Below, piece by piece: positions 1-13,400 of a stretch of DNA of 64,000 nucleotides; position 1 is the stretch's first letter, and each line of letters begins with the position of its first letter. The stretch is from contig CM030360.1 of NCBI GenBank assembly GCA_017893485.1, positions 2,448,501 through 2,512,500 on the forward strand, given 5' to 3'. The position numbers were made by a program, and so were the translations under genes. The DNA is from Hemerocallis citrina. Its lineage: Eukaryota; Streptophyta; Magnoliopsida; Asparagales; Asphodelaceae. The notes under the pieces were generated by a model that searched no databases, had not been told where the DNA came from, and saw only the letters and a program-made list of their open reading frames with translations.

Positions 1-2191
1 AAATTGGATAATTTTATTAAGGCCATTTTTCACGATAACCATTTTTTAGAAGTCCCTAACACAATTGCTATTAAGTACTTATTCAAAATAGAATATTAAA
101 TATGCATATGGGTCATTCCCAAATATTTATATTCAACAAACTAACATCTAAAAATATTCAAGGTATTACATATGACATTATACACAATTGTACATGGGCA
201 AAAATGTCATAACTTAATTTTGCAGGGTGTTACATATGATGTCCAACATGCGGTTCCTCTGACTCAATTCATGAGTTCAAATGTACTTAACTTTAAATCG
301 GTTGACCGGGTTAACAATACTACGATACATCAATTTCCACAAGAGTCATGTGGCTCATCCAACACAGGTGAGTTGTACATTGGGCAAAAGTTTTCAACCA
401 AATATAATGTCCTACATGCGGTGAAGATTTTCTCCATTAAGAAACATCGAGAATTTGTCACAGTGAAATTGAACAATAGGCTGTATGTCGTTAAATATAT
501 TTTGGCACCAAAGGTCCGTACAAAAGAGGAAATGGCACAAAATCTCGAAGAGGGAACCTACACCAACATGAAATAATTGTTATTTTAGCTACAACTGTAT
601 TATGTACGAATTCAGAACTTTAAAATTCATCAATTGTTCTTACATGTGTAGGTGCGGTTCTACAACCTCGGCCACCGCTAGTAGAAGTCTCACGATTACT
701 ACTCGGGGTCATCCACCGCGAGTTTGTGCTCTCTGACCTTGGTGACTTGTACCAGATCCTTCATTAGTATTGTCCTGTAATAATTACTGCTCGTATGTTA
801 AATGCATTAAAAATAACGTATTCTTTAAACACCCAAAAAATTACTACTTACCTATGGCTGGCTAGTACAAGTCGAGGATCCTACATTACCGCTCGTTCGT
901 GCCGTTAGTATGATGATGACGCTACAAAGTTGTATTACAAATATTCGTTAGACAAATAAGATGGTATATAACATCTAAAGATTAAAAGATTGAATCACTA
1001 ATAAGATGGAAATCGACAAAAAGAACAACTAATAGCACAATAAATATGTGGTATTATGTAATAAATTATACTACATATATAATGAATTCAATTCAAGGTT
1101 ACACAGCTCAACAAACTAGAAAAAATCAAGTTGCAGTAATAGTACTTAATACTCTTCTTCACATTGTTTGCCTACTACAACAAATTTCAACGTCTTTTTT
1201 TTATATAGATCCGAACCTTACAAACCCATAAAAAAAACTTTCTTTCTCATAAGCAATTAATCAAACATATGGTAGACAATAAATTTCTCACAACCCCCAG
1301 TCCCTAACCTTCATAACAATACTTCATACATTCATCTAAAACCTCAACCTTCCATACCCGTCATACAAAATCTATGTTTCTCACAAACAATTCATTAAGC
1401 ACGTGGTAAACAAATAATTTTTCCAATTCTCAATAAACAAGTGCAAACCTACCAAGACATACCTTAAACTTGGCTATTGTTGGAGGTGCTATCAGAGACG
1501 ACGACGAAGGTGCTATGCGAGACAATATAAGAAGTGTTGTCAGATTGAATGTTGGTGGTGTAAGTTGGAGATTTGGGATGAAATTGGAAATTAGGGTTTG
1601 GGGATTTAAGGAATTGGAGAGGCCGCAAGATGAAGTGAAGTGAAGAGAGAGATGTGAAAGAAATTTGACGGAGTTGGAAGAAAGATAGTTGGGAACTAGG
1701 GTTTTGAGATTTGGGTTTCGGGGTTTCGAAGTCGGAGAGAAAGAGTTGGGAGAGATGAAGTGAATGAGAGAGAGATGAGTATAAGATTATAAAAATCCGG
1801 ACCCAAGCATTTGCATCCTCGTATAATAGAGGTCGCAGTTATATCGAGGTTGCAGTTGGCTGCTGCAGACCTTAGTATGATAGAGGCTGCAGTAGCCAAC
1901 TACGGCCTCAGTTGACTACTATTGTTTAAGTTTAACACATTTTAACTTAGCAAATTTTGACAAAGTCTTGAAGTTTCTCAACCCAAATATGAAATGTACT
2001 GAGGTCGCAGATTAAAATAGCGGCCTAAAAAAAACATCTGTGAAGAGGCTACAGTTGAGAACTGCAGCATCACAATCGAATAAGTCATAGTCTCCCACTC
2101 TATGAGGATTGGTTCACCTAGAGAATTAGTTTGGAAAATGAGCTAGTTGGAGAAATAGTTTTGAAAAGTGGGTCAATTTGGGGAAAAAATC
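1..2191. mobile_element. MULE-related element, right part
   Basis: The right end near 2100-2191 has the same layout as the right end of the element at 4507-6782: a TAGTTTG..AAATG motif, then a purine-rich AAAAGTGG motif, ending in AAAAAATC. A MuDR-like coding remnant lies at 172-576. Purine-rich sequence around 1560-1780 and degenerate copies of the GGCCGCAGTT palindrome at 1800-2070 fill the rest. The left end is outside the window and I found no target-site duplication. The class assignment is an inference from the coding remnant and the shared terminal layout. Confidence 0.5.
172..576 (+). pseudogene. MuDR-like transposase N-terminal remnant
   Basis: A 134-codon open frame. Residues about 68-110 (GELYIGQKFSTKYNVLHAV, then a KKHREFVTV block) follow the pattern of the plant MuDR N-terminal domain: 'L.vGq.F.s...l..AV...si...r.f.v...'. 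That domain precedes the catalytic MULE domain in Mutator-like transposases. No MULE catalytic domain or SWIM zinc finger follows, so this is a truncated remnant and not a working transposase. The start codon is not secure. The family call is made from motif memory without a profile search. Confidence 0.5.
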
Positions 2192-2925
2192 GAAAAAAAT
2201 ACACGAGGATCTGAACATTTTTAATTATACTTAATGACAACCCGACCCATATAAGCAACCCGTTGATTTGAAAGATTTTTCATGGAATAGGCCACTTTTT
2301 GAAACTAATTTTCAAAGTAGATCACTTTCGAAATTAATTTTGAAGATAAACCAGTTCTCATATGCCGCAAAACTGAACTGCGGCTTCTTCGATAACGAGA
2401 CCGCAGTTCACAACTGCAACATCTGTACATGCTATATAATGCTAAACTCCGAGACCTGAGAAAAAATTTCCTAAGTGTAAATTATGAAAAATACGAGGCC
2501 GCAGTTGGATACTGCGGTCTCGATATACTATAGGCCGCAGTATCGAACTGCGGCCTCTTCGATTTCGAGGCCGCTGTTCACAACTGCGGCCTAAGTACAT
2601 ATCATAGTTAATATGCTCCGAAACTTGGGAAAAAAATTTATGCGTGTAAAATGCGAAAAAGACGTGGCCGCAGTTCACTACTGCGGTCTCAGTTATATGC
2701 TTTGTAGGACCTAATTTTTAGCATATAACTGAAGCCGCGGTTGTAAACTGCGGCCTATGTTTTATCGCGCCCGCAGTACCTAACTGCGAGCTCATATTTT
2801 TCACATTTACATTTAGTATTTTTTTTTCAAGTCTCGGAATCTATTAGTTATGATATATACCGAGGCCGCGGTTGTGAACTACAGCCTCGTTATCAAAGAG
2901 GCCGTAGTTCGGTACTGCAGTCTAT
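1800..2925. repeat. Array of imperfect GGCCGCAGTT-N5-AACTGCGGCC palindromes
   Basis: About a dozen 24-30-bp palindromes recur irregularly. The clearest begin near 2363, 2493, 2533, 2567, 2664, 2730 and 2860. Each is a GAGGCCGCAGTT arm, a 3-6-nt spacer and the complementary arm. Those before 2100 are more degenerate. The array runs through the end of one MULE-like element and most of the next. Confidence 0.8.
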
Positions 2926-3007
2926 AATGACTGGTCTATCTTCGAAAAATGGTTTATTTTGAAAATTAGTTTTAAAAAGTGGTCTATTTCGGGGGGAAGA
3001 AACTTTG
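2270..3007. mobile_element. Non-autonomous TIR element, MULE-like
   Basis: The left end (about 2270-2340) and right end (about 2930-3007) are inverted copies: both read A(A/G)ACTAATTTTCAAA after a CCACTTTTT block, and both have the palindromic array inside. No coding capacity is visible. The exact termini and target duplication could not be fixed, so the borders are approximate to about 10 bp. Confidence 0.5.
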
Positions 3008-3047
3008 ATTTCATGATTCATCTATAAAGAGCTGGTAGCAGGGGACA

Positions 3048-3920
3048 GAATTTTTTACCAAACTATCCCACTTTTTGTAAGTATGTACGAAACTATCCCT
3101 ATTTGAAAATTTAATACCAAAATATCCCTGTCGTTAACGGGGTTAACGAGTTTGGTAATAACATGCACGTTAACACAGTTAACGTATCTATACTTAGTGA
3201 TTTTTTATGTACAAAACATCCCTGTCCGTTTGTTTATGAAGATAGGCATACACGTTAACTCAGTTAACGGCCTTGGTAATAATAGACACGTTAACTGAGT
3301 TAACGTGTCTATACTTAATGATTTTTTATGTACAAAACATCCCTGTCTGTTTGTTTGTGAAGATAGGCATACACGTTAACTCATTTAACGGCCTTGGTAA
3401 AGCAAGACACGTTAACAAAGTTAACGTGTGTGAGTATCTCACTTAAAATCTTCACACTCGTTAACTCAGTTAACGGCCTTGGTAAGAATGGCACGTTAAT
3501 TGAGTTAACGTGTGTGAGTATCTCCAATTTTATCTTCACACTCGTTAACTCGGTTAACGGCCTTGGTAATAATAGGCACGTTAACTGAGTTAACGTGTCT
3601 ATATTTAGTGATTTCTTACCCACATCCCTCTTTGATGTGGTGCCCCATACTGTTCCAACTACAAACGTTAACCCCGTTAATGCGAGTAGTTTAAATACTA
3701 CTGCAACGGGGTTAACGAGTCTATATTGGATGAGTTTTTCTGCAAATTCCCACGTAAGGGAAAAAGTTGTATTCCCATCAGCACGTTAACGAGGTTAACG
3801 CTAGGAAAACTACTAGACTCGTTAACCTCGTTAACAAGAGGGATGTTTTGGTATTAAATTTTCAAATCGAGATAGTTTCATACATACTTACAAAAAGTGG
3901 GATAGTTTGGTAAAAAATTC
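3048..3920. mobile_element. Non-autonomous TIR element with GTTAAC palindromes
   Basis: The termini are an inverted repeat of about 80 bp: GAATTTTTTACCAAACTATC at the left, its complement at the right. The element is flanked by CAGGGGACA (3039-3047) and CAGGGGACG (3921-3929), a 9-bp direct repeat with one mismatch, as expected for Mutator-like insertion. The interior (3130-3835) is an array of CGTTAAC..(A/C)..GTTAACG palindromes. The apparent ORFs inside it are products of the repeat. Confidence 0.75.
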
Positions 3921-3929
3921 CAGGGGACG

Positions 3930-4166
3930 AGTAGTGGGACCCACTGACCCACTCCGAAGCTCATTAAAATAAACTCGGTTCCTTTATTATTATCCTTTTG
4001 TTTGCAGACCAGAAGATCTCGATCGCACCCTCACGCAAACGCAACCTTAACTGATTCCATTCCAAATTCCTTCCTTTATTTCCTGCGAAACCCTAATTCC
4101 CTCAATCTTCATCTTCCCCAAGTTAGGGTTAGGGTTAGGGTTTGTTGATCAATTTCGAGGTAGATC
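3930..4166 (+). promoter_or_regulatory. 5' leader and proximal promoter of the R3H gene, with telo-box
   Basis: This is the sequence between the upstream transposon and the first ATG. A TTAGGG-type run (GTTAGGGTTAGGGTTAGGGT) lies at about 4123-4142, 25 nt before the start codon. Such telo-boxes are common in 5' regions of plant genes for translation and growth functions. I see no convincing TATA box, and the transcription start is not determinable here. Confidence 0.55.
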
Positions 4167-4422
4167 ATGATGGCGGGCTCTGTCGTTGAGGACGTTGGAG
4201 CCCCGGACTCATGGGAGTCGACCGATTTGGACGAGAGCATGAAGAGACTCATGGTCTCATCTTCTTCTTCTTCTTCTTCTTCTTCTTCTAAGAAACGTAC
4301 CGATCTGCCATCTCCGGCGTCCACTTCACCATCGGAGTTCATAGATTCGTCGGACGATCCGTTGACTCAGGTGGATCAGTTTCTTGTAGAGGCTCTCGAT
4401 AAACCGAGAGAACGGATTTCCA
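4167..4422 (+). CDS. R3H gene, exon 1
   Basis: Encodes residues 1-85 plus one base of codon 86. It includes a run of 11 serines coded by (TTC/TCT)n at 4258-4290 and the conserved block VDQFLVEALDKPRERIS. The donor is CCA|GTACGT, and splicing to 9016 preserves the frame (isoleucine codon split 1+2). Confidence 0.8.
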
Positions 4423-7400
4423 GTACGTATTTTACTGAAAAGGATTTTTTTTTTTACAACTACTCGTACGAGAGAATGGAAAGGAGTAGAAGAGTGTTAC
4501 TCTTTTGAATTTTTTGCCGTACTAGGTCACTTTTTGAAACTATTTGTGATTTTGAGCCACTTTCCAAACTGTTAGTGCTTGTGGGCTAGTTGCTGCCATT
4601 TCAGCAGCGACCACTATTTGTCCTTTCTTTTGGAGGCCGCTAATGGGAATATCGGCAAATTTTTTTTTGAAATATTTGTTGACTATTGCTATTTCTATTA
4701 ATGACCAAAGCATATATGAAGTCAGTAATAGAATTTATTTTTCCAATACCATATTCTTGATGATTACCTTGCAAGACACGATCGAAAATATTGGTCGAAT
4801 AAACAAATAATACAGTTTATGGCATACAACAAACACAACAACATAAACTTCTAAGTTTTCCAATATCAACGAACATAACACAACATCAAAGTTAATTTAT
4901 TCGGATCCTTAATGCACAAAAAAATGACTTCTTCTTATTGCACAAAGTCGTTCACATTACACGACAACTTCAACTTCTAAGTCATCACATCACAATCATC
5001 ACATTACACCAAAAAAACTTCACAATTATATTGCAAATAATCCTCCATGCCTATAACTAACACAAAGATGATGGTTTCTTTACTTATTGTCTATTCACAA
5101 TTAATATAACCAAGTAGGATGTTTTGTGTACATATCACTTCATAAAGGTATGAATAAGCAGGTTATTAACTAATTACTAACTAATAATTACCAAATTTGG
5201 ATATCTATGTGCCTAAGCAACATTCAACACTAAATAAAAGTTTTTTGAAAAAATTTAAGCATATTTTGAACAAGTAAAATAGCGATAACCTACAACACAG
5301 TGTTCTAAATGGCGTCCGCCTCGGACGCCTAGGCGGCGCCTAGGCGCTCAAAAAGAGGAGAACGAACCGCATATGCAATAGGCGGTACTCTAGGCGTTGA
5401 GATGGCAGTTAGGCGTACAAGGCGTCGATATGGCGGCGCCTAGGCGGCCGAGGCGGTGCCTAGGAGGCCGAGGCGGCTGACAGATTTTTTGTATTTTTTT
5501 TTCAAATTCTTTAAAATAGTCTCTTCATCTTCAACAGGAAAAAACCTCTTCATCTTCAACAGAAAAAAACCTCTTCATCTTTACATTAAGGTGTTACTAG
5601 TTCACGTTATATTTGAATTTTTATATGACTGATTATTGTTTATGTCATTATGAATCTAAAGTTTACACCATAATCGTTATTAAACTTCTAAAATCATTCT
5701 GGCCTAGCATCACTTGTGAATTGTGATGCATTTAATCCCATGGCCTGGCCATTTTCTTCAGGAAGATTAGTTTTCCTTGATCGCAATAACTCCAATAAAT
5801 TGTTTGTTTCATCCCTGCAACCTCCATTGTCAAGATTAAGAATCATTCAATCATATTAGGATAAAGATTAAAGAATTCACAAAATGATTTAAATTACAAG
5901 CACCAAAGTTCCAACTTCACAAAAAGATTTAGACTACAAGCAAAAATAGAGAAATGTAACTTTTAAAAGGTTAATATATTAATATTTAAAAAATAAAAAC
6001 AAAACGCCTAGGCGCCGCTTAGGCGCCGCCTAGGCGTCCTAGGCGGTAGGCGGTCCTTGGCCGAACCGCCACCGCCTGACGCCGTTTACAACCTTGCTAC
6101 AACATGAATCAAACATTAGAAGTAGTAAATATTAGTCATACCTCTTTAGGGTTTCGGATTTGAAAGATGGATTCGGAGCTTTCGATATTTGGAAGAATGA
6201 GAATCTCTAGTTGGAGGAGAGAGATCGGGGAGAGATGAAGTGAGAGGAGTCCTATTTAGGGATTGAATTAGTGAAAATTAGTGAAGATTTTGGAGGATTT
6301 GGGGGTTGGGGTTTTTGGGGAGTTGGAGTTGGAGTTGGGTAAGAAGATGGGGAAGAAGAAGAAAAAATAAAATGAAGTGGAGAGAAAGAGTTTGGGAGCC
6401 CGACCTTATTAGCGGTCGGGTCCCACTTGTGGTCGCTATTGGGAATAGCGTCCACAATTACATGAAGTCGCTATTCCCAATAGTGACCTCACTTATTTTT
6501 TTTTCCAGAGAGGAGAAGCTTTCTAGATTTCGCTAAGTGTATCAATACAGTTCATTAAAGGATTAGCATCTTCATATATGCTTTAGTTCCAAATAGGAAT
6601 AGCGACAGTAAATAAAAATTTCAATTATTTTTAAAAAGAGACTGCTATTCTCATTAGCGATCTTCAAAAGGAAGATATTGCTAATAGGAATAGCGGCCGC
6701 TGCTGACACAGGCGTTAATAGTTTGAAAATGGCTCAAAATCGCAATTAGTTTCAAAAAGTGGCCTAGTACGGCAAAAAATTCTACTTATTGTTGGAACTT
6801 GTGGGGCCCTTGTTTGACTTTCCTTAGTAAAAAGTGTAGTAAAAAGTAGTAGTATGTACTGGTAATAGTACGATTAGCATGACCGTGTGGTTGCCAAGTG
6901 GCATTTGGAGGGGAATGTGGAAAACTGATGGAACCTCAAATCAATTTCTTATGAAATTTTAGGTTTGAGATTTCATGGGTTTTCACACTTCCCTTTCCGA
7001 TATCCATGTGCCAAACAGGATCATTTTAGTAGATAATTGATAGGATACCCTGTTGATAAGTAAATGCTTGTTCAGGTTAGGTTTCTAACATCGTTTGTAG
7101 GTACTGGGTTATTTTAGCGTCAACAAAGGGCTCAGATGTACGCAAGCATTTCAAAACTTGTTTCGTATAGATGGTTCTTTGTGTTCTAGAGCCTAGCCAC
7201 CAACAACTAGTATACACAACCACAAATCCCAAATTGTAGTAGTGGTTGTAGCACAACCACATATCCAAGAGCTAAAAACAATGGAGTATTCTGATAAGTA
7301 CATGGAAGTAGTAAATTTGGAGACCTAGAGTTTGTGTGCTCTATATCATAAAGATCATAGATATTCAAAAAATGTCACTTGCATACCAGTACTTTTGCTG

Positions 7401-10400
7401 GCACCATAACTTTGGTTCGCAGAATGTTTTCCTTAGGGGGCGTTTGGTACATGGATTTTTTTTGTTTCCTGGGAATCTTAACATGGGAATTTAGTTTCCC
7501 ATGTTTGGTATACTAATTTTTAATTTCAAATTTCCAGGAAACTAAGATTCCTAGGAATTTTTTTTTGCCACAATTCCACAAAAATTTTCCCATGAGGGGG
7601 TGGGATTCTTAGATTCCCAAGGGCTTGGAAAAATGTTACTTCTTTAAAATTACAAATTTGCCCCCCCAAAAAATATCCTCTCCCCGTCTCTTCATATTTC
7701 TTCTCCTCTTTCTCCCCCAAAAGCCCATCCCCTCTTTCTCCCCCAAAAATCCGAGCACCCAAGTGGCCGCCGGTAATCAACTTTTTTGCCGCCATCGACC
7801 AACTCATTGCCGTCGATCCTCTCGTTGCGTCGTCGATCTACTCGTCGCGCCATCGATCCACTTGCGCCGTACATACGAAAATTGAGTAACAAATTAAAGA
7901 TTACTCAATTTCTTTCGATCTACTCGTCTTCAGTATGTCTTCTTGGTCGTGGTGGCTTCACGCCTATAACTATTTCTTTCGCTGTTACTACTATTAATAA
8001 TTATTATATACTTAGAAAAAATCTTCTCATGTCTAGTAATCTGATAGTAAGTCCCATATCTTCTCTGTTTTCCAGTTTTATGAATTCAATTCTAATCAAC
8101 ATAGGGACTTCAAGCAATTATTGTCTAAGCTTCCATACGCCTTTTTTTTTCAATATCAAGATATACGTAGAGGTCACTACAACTTCAAGATCTCCACTAT
8201 CCTGTAGTGCACTTATATATAATGTTGTAATTCCTTTATCATGACTTCTGTTCTACATCCTAAAATTCAAAAATAAAATGAAAATAAAATAAAAAGAAAA
8301 GAAAAAGAAAAAGAAAAAGAAAAAGAAAAAGAAAAAGAAAAAGAAAATCAAATATTAATATCCAAAACCGGAGTAAAATCAAATATTTTACTCATGTATT
8401 TCATCAAACAGTTTGTTTTGTTATTTGAGGATGAGAGGGGTATTTTGGATAATAAGATTAACATTCCCAGAAAATATGTAGCTCAACCAAATATAGGAAA
8501 TTAAGTTTCCAACTAACAATTCTATTGATGTTTAAGACATACCAAACATGTTTTATGATTCCTAGAAATCATAAATCACAGGACTCATAAATCCCAGGAA
8601 CAAAAAAAAAATTCCTTGTACCAAACGCCCCCTTGGTACAATGATAATAGGTATTGCAGTTCTAACTGCATTTCGTGGCACTTCCATAAAGGCCACCTTT
8701 AATTTTTATTCTTCCCTTGTAAAAATTGTTTATTAGAGTTGTAGTCGGAACAAATATCTTTGATCAGTAATGCATGGATTATCTGTGTCCTTTATATGGA
8801 TTATCATATAGAGATAATTTTATGCTGTACTAAAACCCATGTCTGTAAATATATACCTGATAATGTCTCTTGACTTTTGAATTTTTTTTTTGCTGTTGTC
8901 TCATATTGCAAATGATCTTTGTTAGGCAAATGTCTTACTCGAAGTTGTCCAGTTATCTTTGTATCATCTTTATTGGATGCCCCCATTTCTGTCTAATAAA
9001 TGTCTACATCTTCAGTTTTGCGGATTGAGCAGGAAATTATAAAGTTCATTTCTGATCCTTCCCGGCAACAATTGGAATTTGAAGATCTCCCAACATCCTA
9101 TCTTCGTTTAGCAGCACACAGGGTGGCCCAACATTACTACTTGCAATCGTTTGCAATGCCAGAGAATATTTTGCCTGATGGATCTGGTTCTCGAATTGTG
9201 CTTCGCAAGACTTCCTACTGTAAGCTCCCTCCCGTTCGTCTGGCGGACATCCCTAACAATCTACATCAGGAAGAAAACAAAAATGTTATCAAGGTTGCCA
9301 TTAAGCAGAGGCCCCAAAAGACTTCAAGAAGTAATAGCAGTTCAGATCTTAATTCCTCCAATGCAAAAAGTGTTGAGGAGAGAAAAGAAGAGTACAACAA
9401 AGCACGGACGCGTATATTCAGTAGTGGTGGTGGTAGCATAGTAGCAAAACCAGTAAATGAGCCACGCATACAAGAGAACATCCTGCCACGCACCTTCATT
9501 CCAGCCAGACCAGTTGATCCTTCATTTGACGAAGATCCCAAGTTTAATCTTCCAAGGGATTTGAGTGATTCTTTTAGAGGTGGCAGCAGAATGGATAGAA
9601 ATAGGGGTGTGGAGCAAGATCCTGCTGTCAGTAGATACAGAGCCAGCAATAGGGTGGCTATTTTCCGTGACCGTGAGGTTGACCGTAATGACCCTGACTA
9701 TGATAGAAGTTATGATAGGTAAATCTCTCTTCAGATTATAACAGTACTTTTTGTGAGGTGCATGTGTCATTTTATTCAAAAAAAGGTTTGTGCATAGCAG
9801 CATATGCTTTGATGACCACATTGCATTTTTTACCATTCCTTGACAATGATGTAATTTTAGGCAATTAACATTCAGATTTCAGCTTTGGTTAGGGCCCTAA
9901 CCTGCGCTTAAAATAAACAATTCTGGACCCACCCCAACTGGTTCTGAGTATGTATCTTGCTGACGCAACCCCGTGCCCAGGTTGCTCAGAATAGATCAGG
10001 TTGACAATGTTGATTTAGCAGTGGGCTGACGTGACACTATTCTTCATTCGTAGATAACAATATAACATGTGATAGATGGAAAGCATAAATGGCATTTGCA
10101 TAGGAAATGTAGCGTACTCAATGGTGGGGTATGGTGCAAGTTGCTTCACCATAGGGAGTGGGCTACAATGATTTTGCAAGTTGCAACCCCCTTAGCCTAT
10201 GTAGGGTTTGCATTGGGCTCAGGATTCATTGTCAGACTAACCCAAACCCTCCTTTATTTTGCTTTGGAAATTTCTAAGTCTACTCTTTGTATGAAAACAT
10301 CCAACTTAGCTGGGTCTATTTGTTGGTTTTTGAGTTTAGAATTGGCATGGGCCGAGTATTTAGGCCATATCTAACATTCCACTCCAAAATGGTGCAATTT

Positions 10401-13400
10401 TACTCCAAAATGCAGTAATTGTCACATCAAACATTAAACAACAACTTCATCCCAACCTCATAATTCCATTTCTAACTCCAAAAGGAATCTTCTTTGCATA
10501 TTCTTTTTTATCTACTTTTTTATATAACTTTATTTTTTCTAATTCTCCATTGTATATCTATTTCACCAATTGGCCACATACAATTTTTTTTAACGTATTG
10601 ATCCAATAAATGCTCCATTATTTAACAAAGTTGTAAAAATATCAGACAAATAAATTATATTTTATTGACTGAAATGACCAATCTACAAATAATATATTAT
10701 TTAAAAACAAATTTACATTAAAAAAACAAATGTGAACCAAAACATTACATTTAATGGTTAAATATAAACACAAATAAAATATATATTGATGGTTTAATTA
10801 ACCATTTGAATGGGTATACTCCCACAAATTATGAATTAATGCATTACGAAGTGCAATATGAGCATCTTTATCGTTGATTTGTCTATGATGTGCATGTTTG
10901 GAAAGGTTTCAAATTTGACCGAACATCAAGGTTTCAAATGAGTTATTCATACAAAATCCCAAGTTTAGGAAATGTTTCAAATTTGATCATGTTTGAAATA
11001 TGATCAAGGATTTTGAAAATTTTAAAGATAATGTACCCATTGTAAGACAAATTGCTCGAAGAAAAGGTGTGAACTATGACTCGTCAGAGTAAGATAATCC
11101 CACTCCGGAGTCTCCCATATCATTAATTCCTAGGCTGTCATCATTTTCTCTCAATTTAGATGATGACAATTTTGGTGGTACTTCAAGAAAAAGCCAAATT
11201 AAAAAGAAAAATTGATGGAAAAATGAACGATATTCAAGATTATAATCAACAGCTGCTGGTGTTAAAAAAGACCTGCTTCGAAAGGCAGGAACAACTGGAT
11301 TTCAAGCGGCAACATTTGGCCTTCAAAGAAAGGAAAGAAGAAAATAAAAATTTATCAAAAGACTTGAATTCCATCGCTGATCCTAATGTACGTGAGTACT
11401 TTTGAGCTGAACAAGCAAAAATTATTCAAAAAAGATCTCAATAACAAGAACAACAAGGGCCTTCTTCTAACACTAATGTTTTTGGCCAATTTTTCAATGA
11501 TATTGGAGGACCCGAAACCGATATACCAAACTTCTAAATTGTTGGTCCATTATATGTTATGTTATTGTATTATGTATTTTGTATTATGTTATCTATGTTA
11601 GTGCATGAATTTAATTTGAATATTTATGTAATTTTAATTATAATGTCAACATAAATGTTTGATGTTTTTTATGTTGTAATGGACATTTCGTATTATTGTT
11701 AAATATTAATTGTACTCAATATAAAATTAATAACCATCAATAATGAGTAAAATATAGACCACAATTAAAATAATTTTTAGTTTTTGGTAGTAGAAAGTAA
11801 TTAATTGTGTTACAAACTATAGAATAGGGGCAAAAAAAGAAAATAGCTAAACTTTTGGGGGTTATTAAAAAAAGAAAAAAAAAGAAAAAAAAAGAATGGA
11901 GTTGGATGAACAGTATCACGCCAAATATGGCGTGCTATTGTCACCAAACTCCATCCACTCCATTTTGCCGCAGAGAATGGCGTGGGGTTGGAGTTGGATC
12001 CCAACTCCAAAACCACTTTTCCACTCCATTTTGGAGTGGGTTGGAGTTGGTCTTAAATTTCAGAAGTTAAAATAGCTTCACTTTTAGCAGTTAACAATAC
12101 ATGGGCAATTTGTCATAACAGATCATTCCTCATGTCTTCCTGAAGATCAATGGTCTTCAGCCTTTATTTAGTTGGTTAATTTAACTCCGACTTGCTGATG
12201 TAGCTGATATAAAATGTAAGGGGTATTTGGTTCCTTGCAAGTGGAAATTTGAAGTTTTCCTGACTTTGTGGCTCAATTACACCCATATCCAAGTAAAAAA
12301 GTTATGGAGAGAAGCATTTACTTTTGATTAGACTTGCAATTGCATTTCGCACTTGCCCAAACCTCTTGTAGTGGAACTAGTTTATAGCCATTAGCTAGGA
12401 ACCACGGACTCTTTACGTAGGTGCTCGCTTCCGAATCGGACTAAGGTGCGGCGGGATTCGTATTGGGTGCGGCAGGATTCACACCTTTATTTTATATTAA
12501 AAAATAAAAACGGGTGCGGGTCGAGTGCGAGTAGGGCGCAAATAGGTCCATTAATTAAAAAAAAAGAAAGTAAAAGATGCTAGAGAGCTCCCTTTCTCTT
12601 TCACGTTTCTCTTTCTATCTCTCTCTCTCTCAAACCTAGTTCTAAAATCCCTCAAACCCAAATTGCCTCCTCTCTTGAAAACCCAAACCTAATTCTCAAA
12701 TCGTCGACTTTTTCTCCATCGTCGTCGTCTTCTCTCCGCCGACGTCTTCTTCCTCTGCCGTTCGTTTCCTTCACCGCCGTTTGTTTCCTTCACCGTCGTT
12801 TCTCTCCGCCGTCGTCTTCTTCCTCTGCCGTTCTTTTCCTCCGCCGTTCATAATAAACCCTAGGGTTGAATTCCTCTCTCATAACAAATGACTTCACAAA
12901 TTGTTTTTATTGTTATAAGATGCTTTTTTTTCTCCAAAGTTTGAAGATGCTTCCTTTTTACATACAAGATGCTTGCTGTGAATCCATGCTTGATGCTTGC
13001 TGTGAATCCATGTTTTTTTTTCATGCTGGATGCTTGTTGTGAATTAATCAGACTCGAATCTATACTTGATGCTGTGAATCCATGTGAATCCATGCCTGAT
13101 GCTGTTCTTGATGCTTGCTGTTACAACTTACCATGCTTGCTGGGACTTTTTTACATCCTTGCTTGCTGTGAATTTTTTGATTGTCACAACTTACCATGCT
13201 TGTTGTTCTTGATGCTCGAGTCTTGATTCCTGAAAATTTTCTTGGTTAATGAATGATTATTGATGATGATTTTGGTTTTTTATAGAAAAATATCAATATT
13301 AATATAAATATATGATATATAAAATAATTATTTAAATATTAGCCGAATCCCAGCCGCACCCGCATCCCACTATTTTTAGAAATTGCTTCATCCCTGCATA

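Noticed and set aside
1800..3835. CRISPR-like repeat array
   Set aside because: Spacing is irregular, repeats are imperfect palindromes inside plant TIR elements, and the genome is eukaryotic.
4109..4342. Minus-strand poly-Glu ORF
   Set aside because: It is the complement of the serine repeat in R3H exon 1.
10069..10374. 101-codon ORF as an extra R3H exon
   Set aside because: No matching splice sites, and exon 2 joins exon 3 in frame without it.
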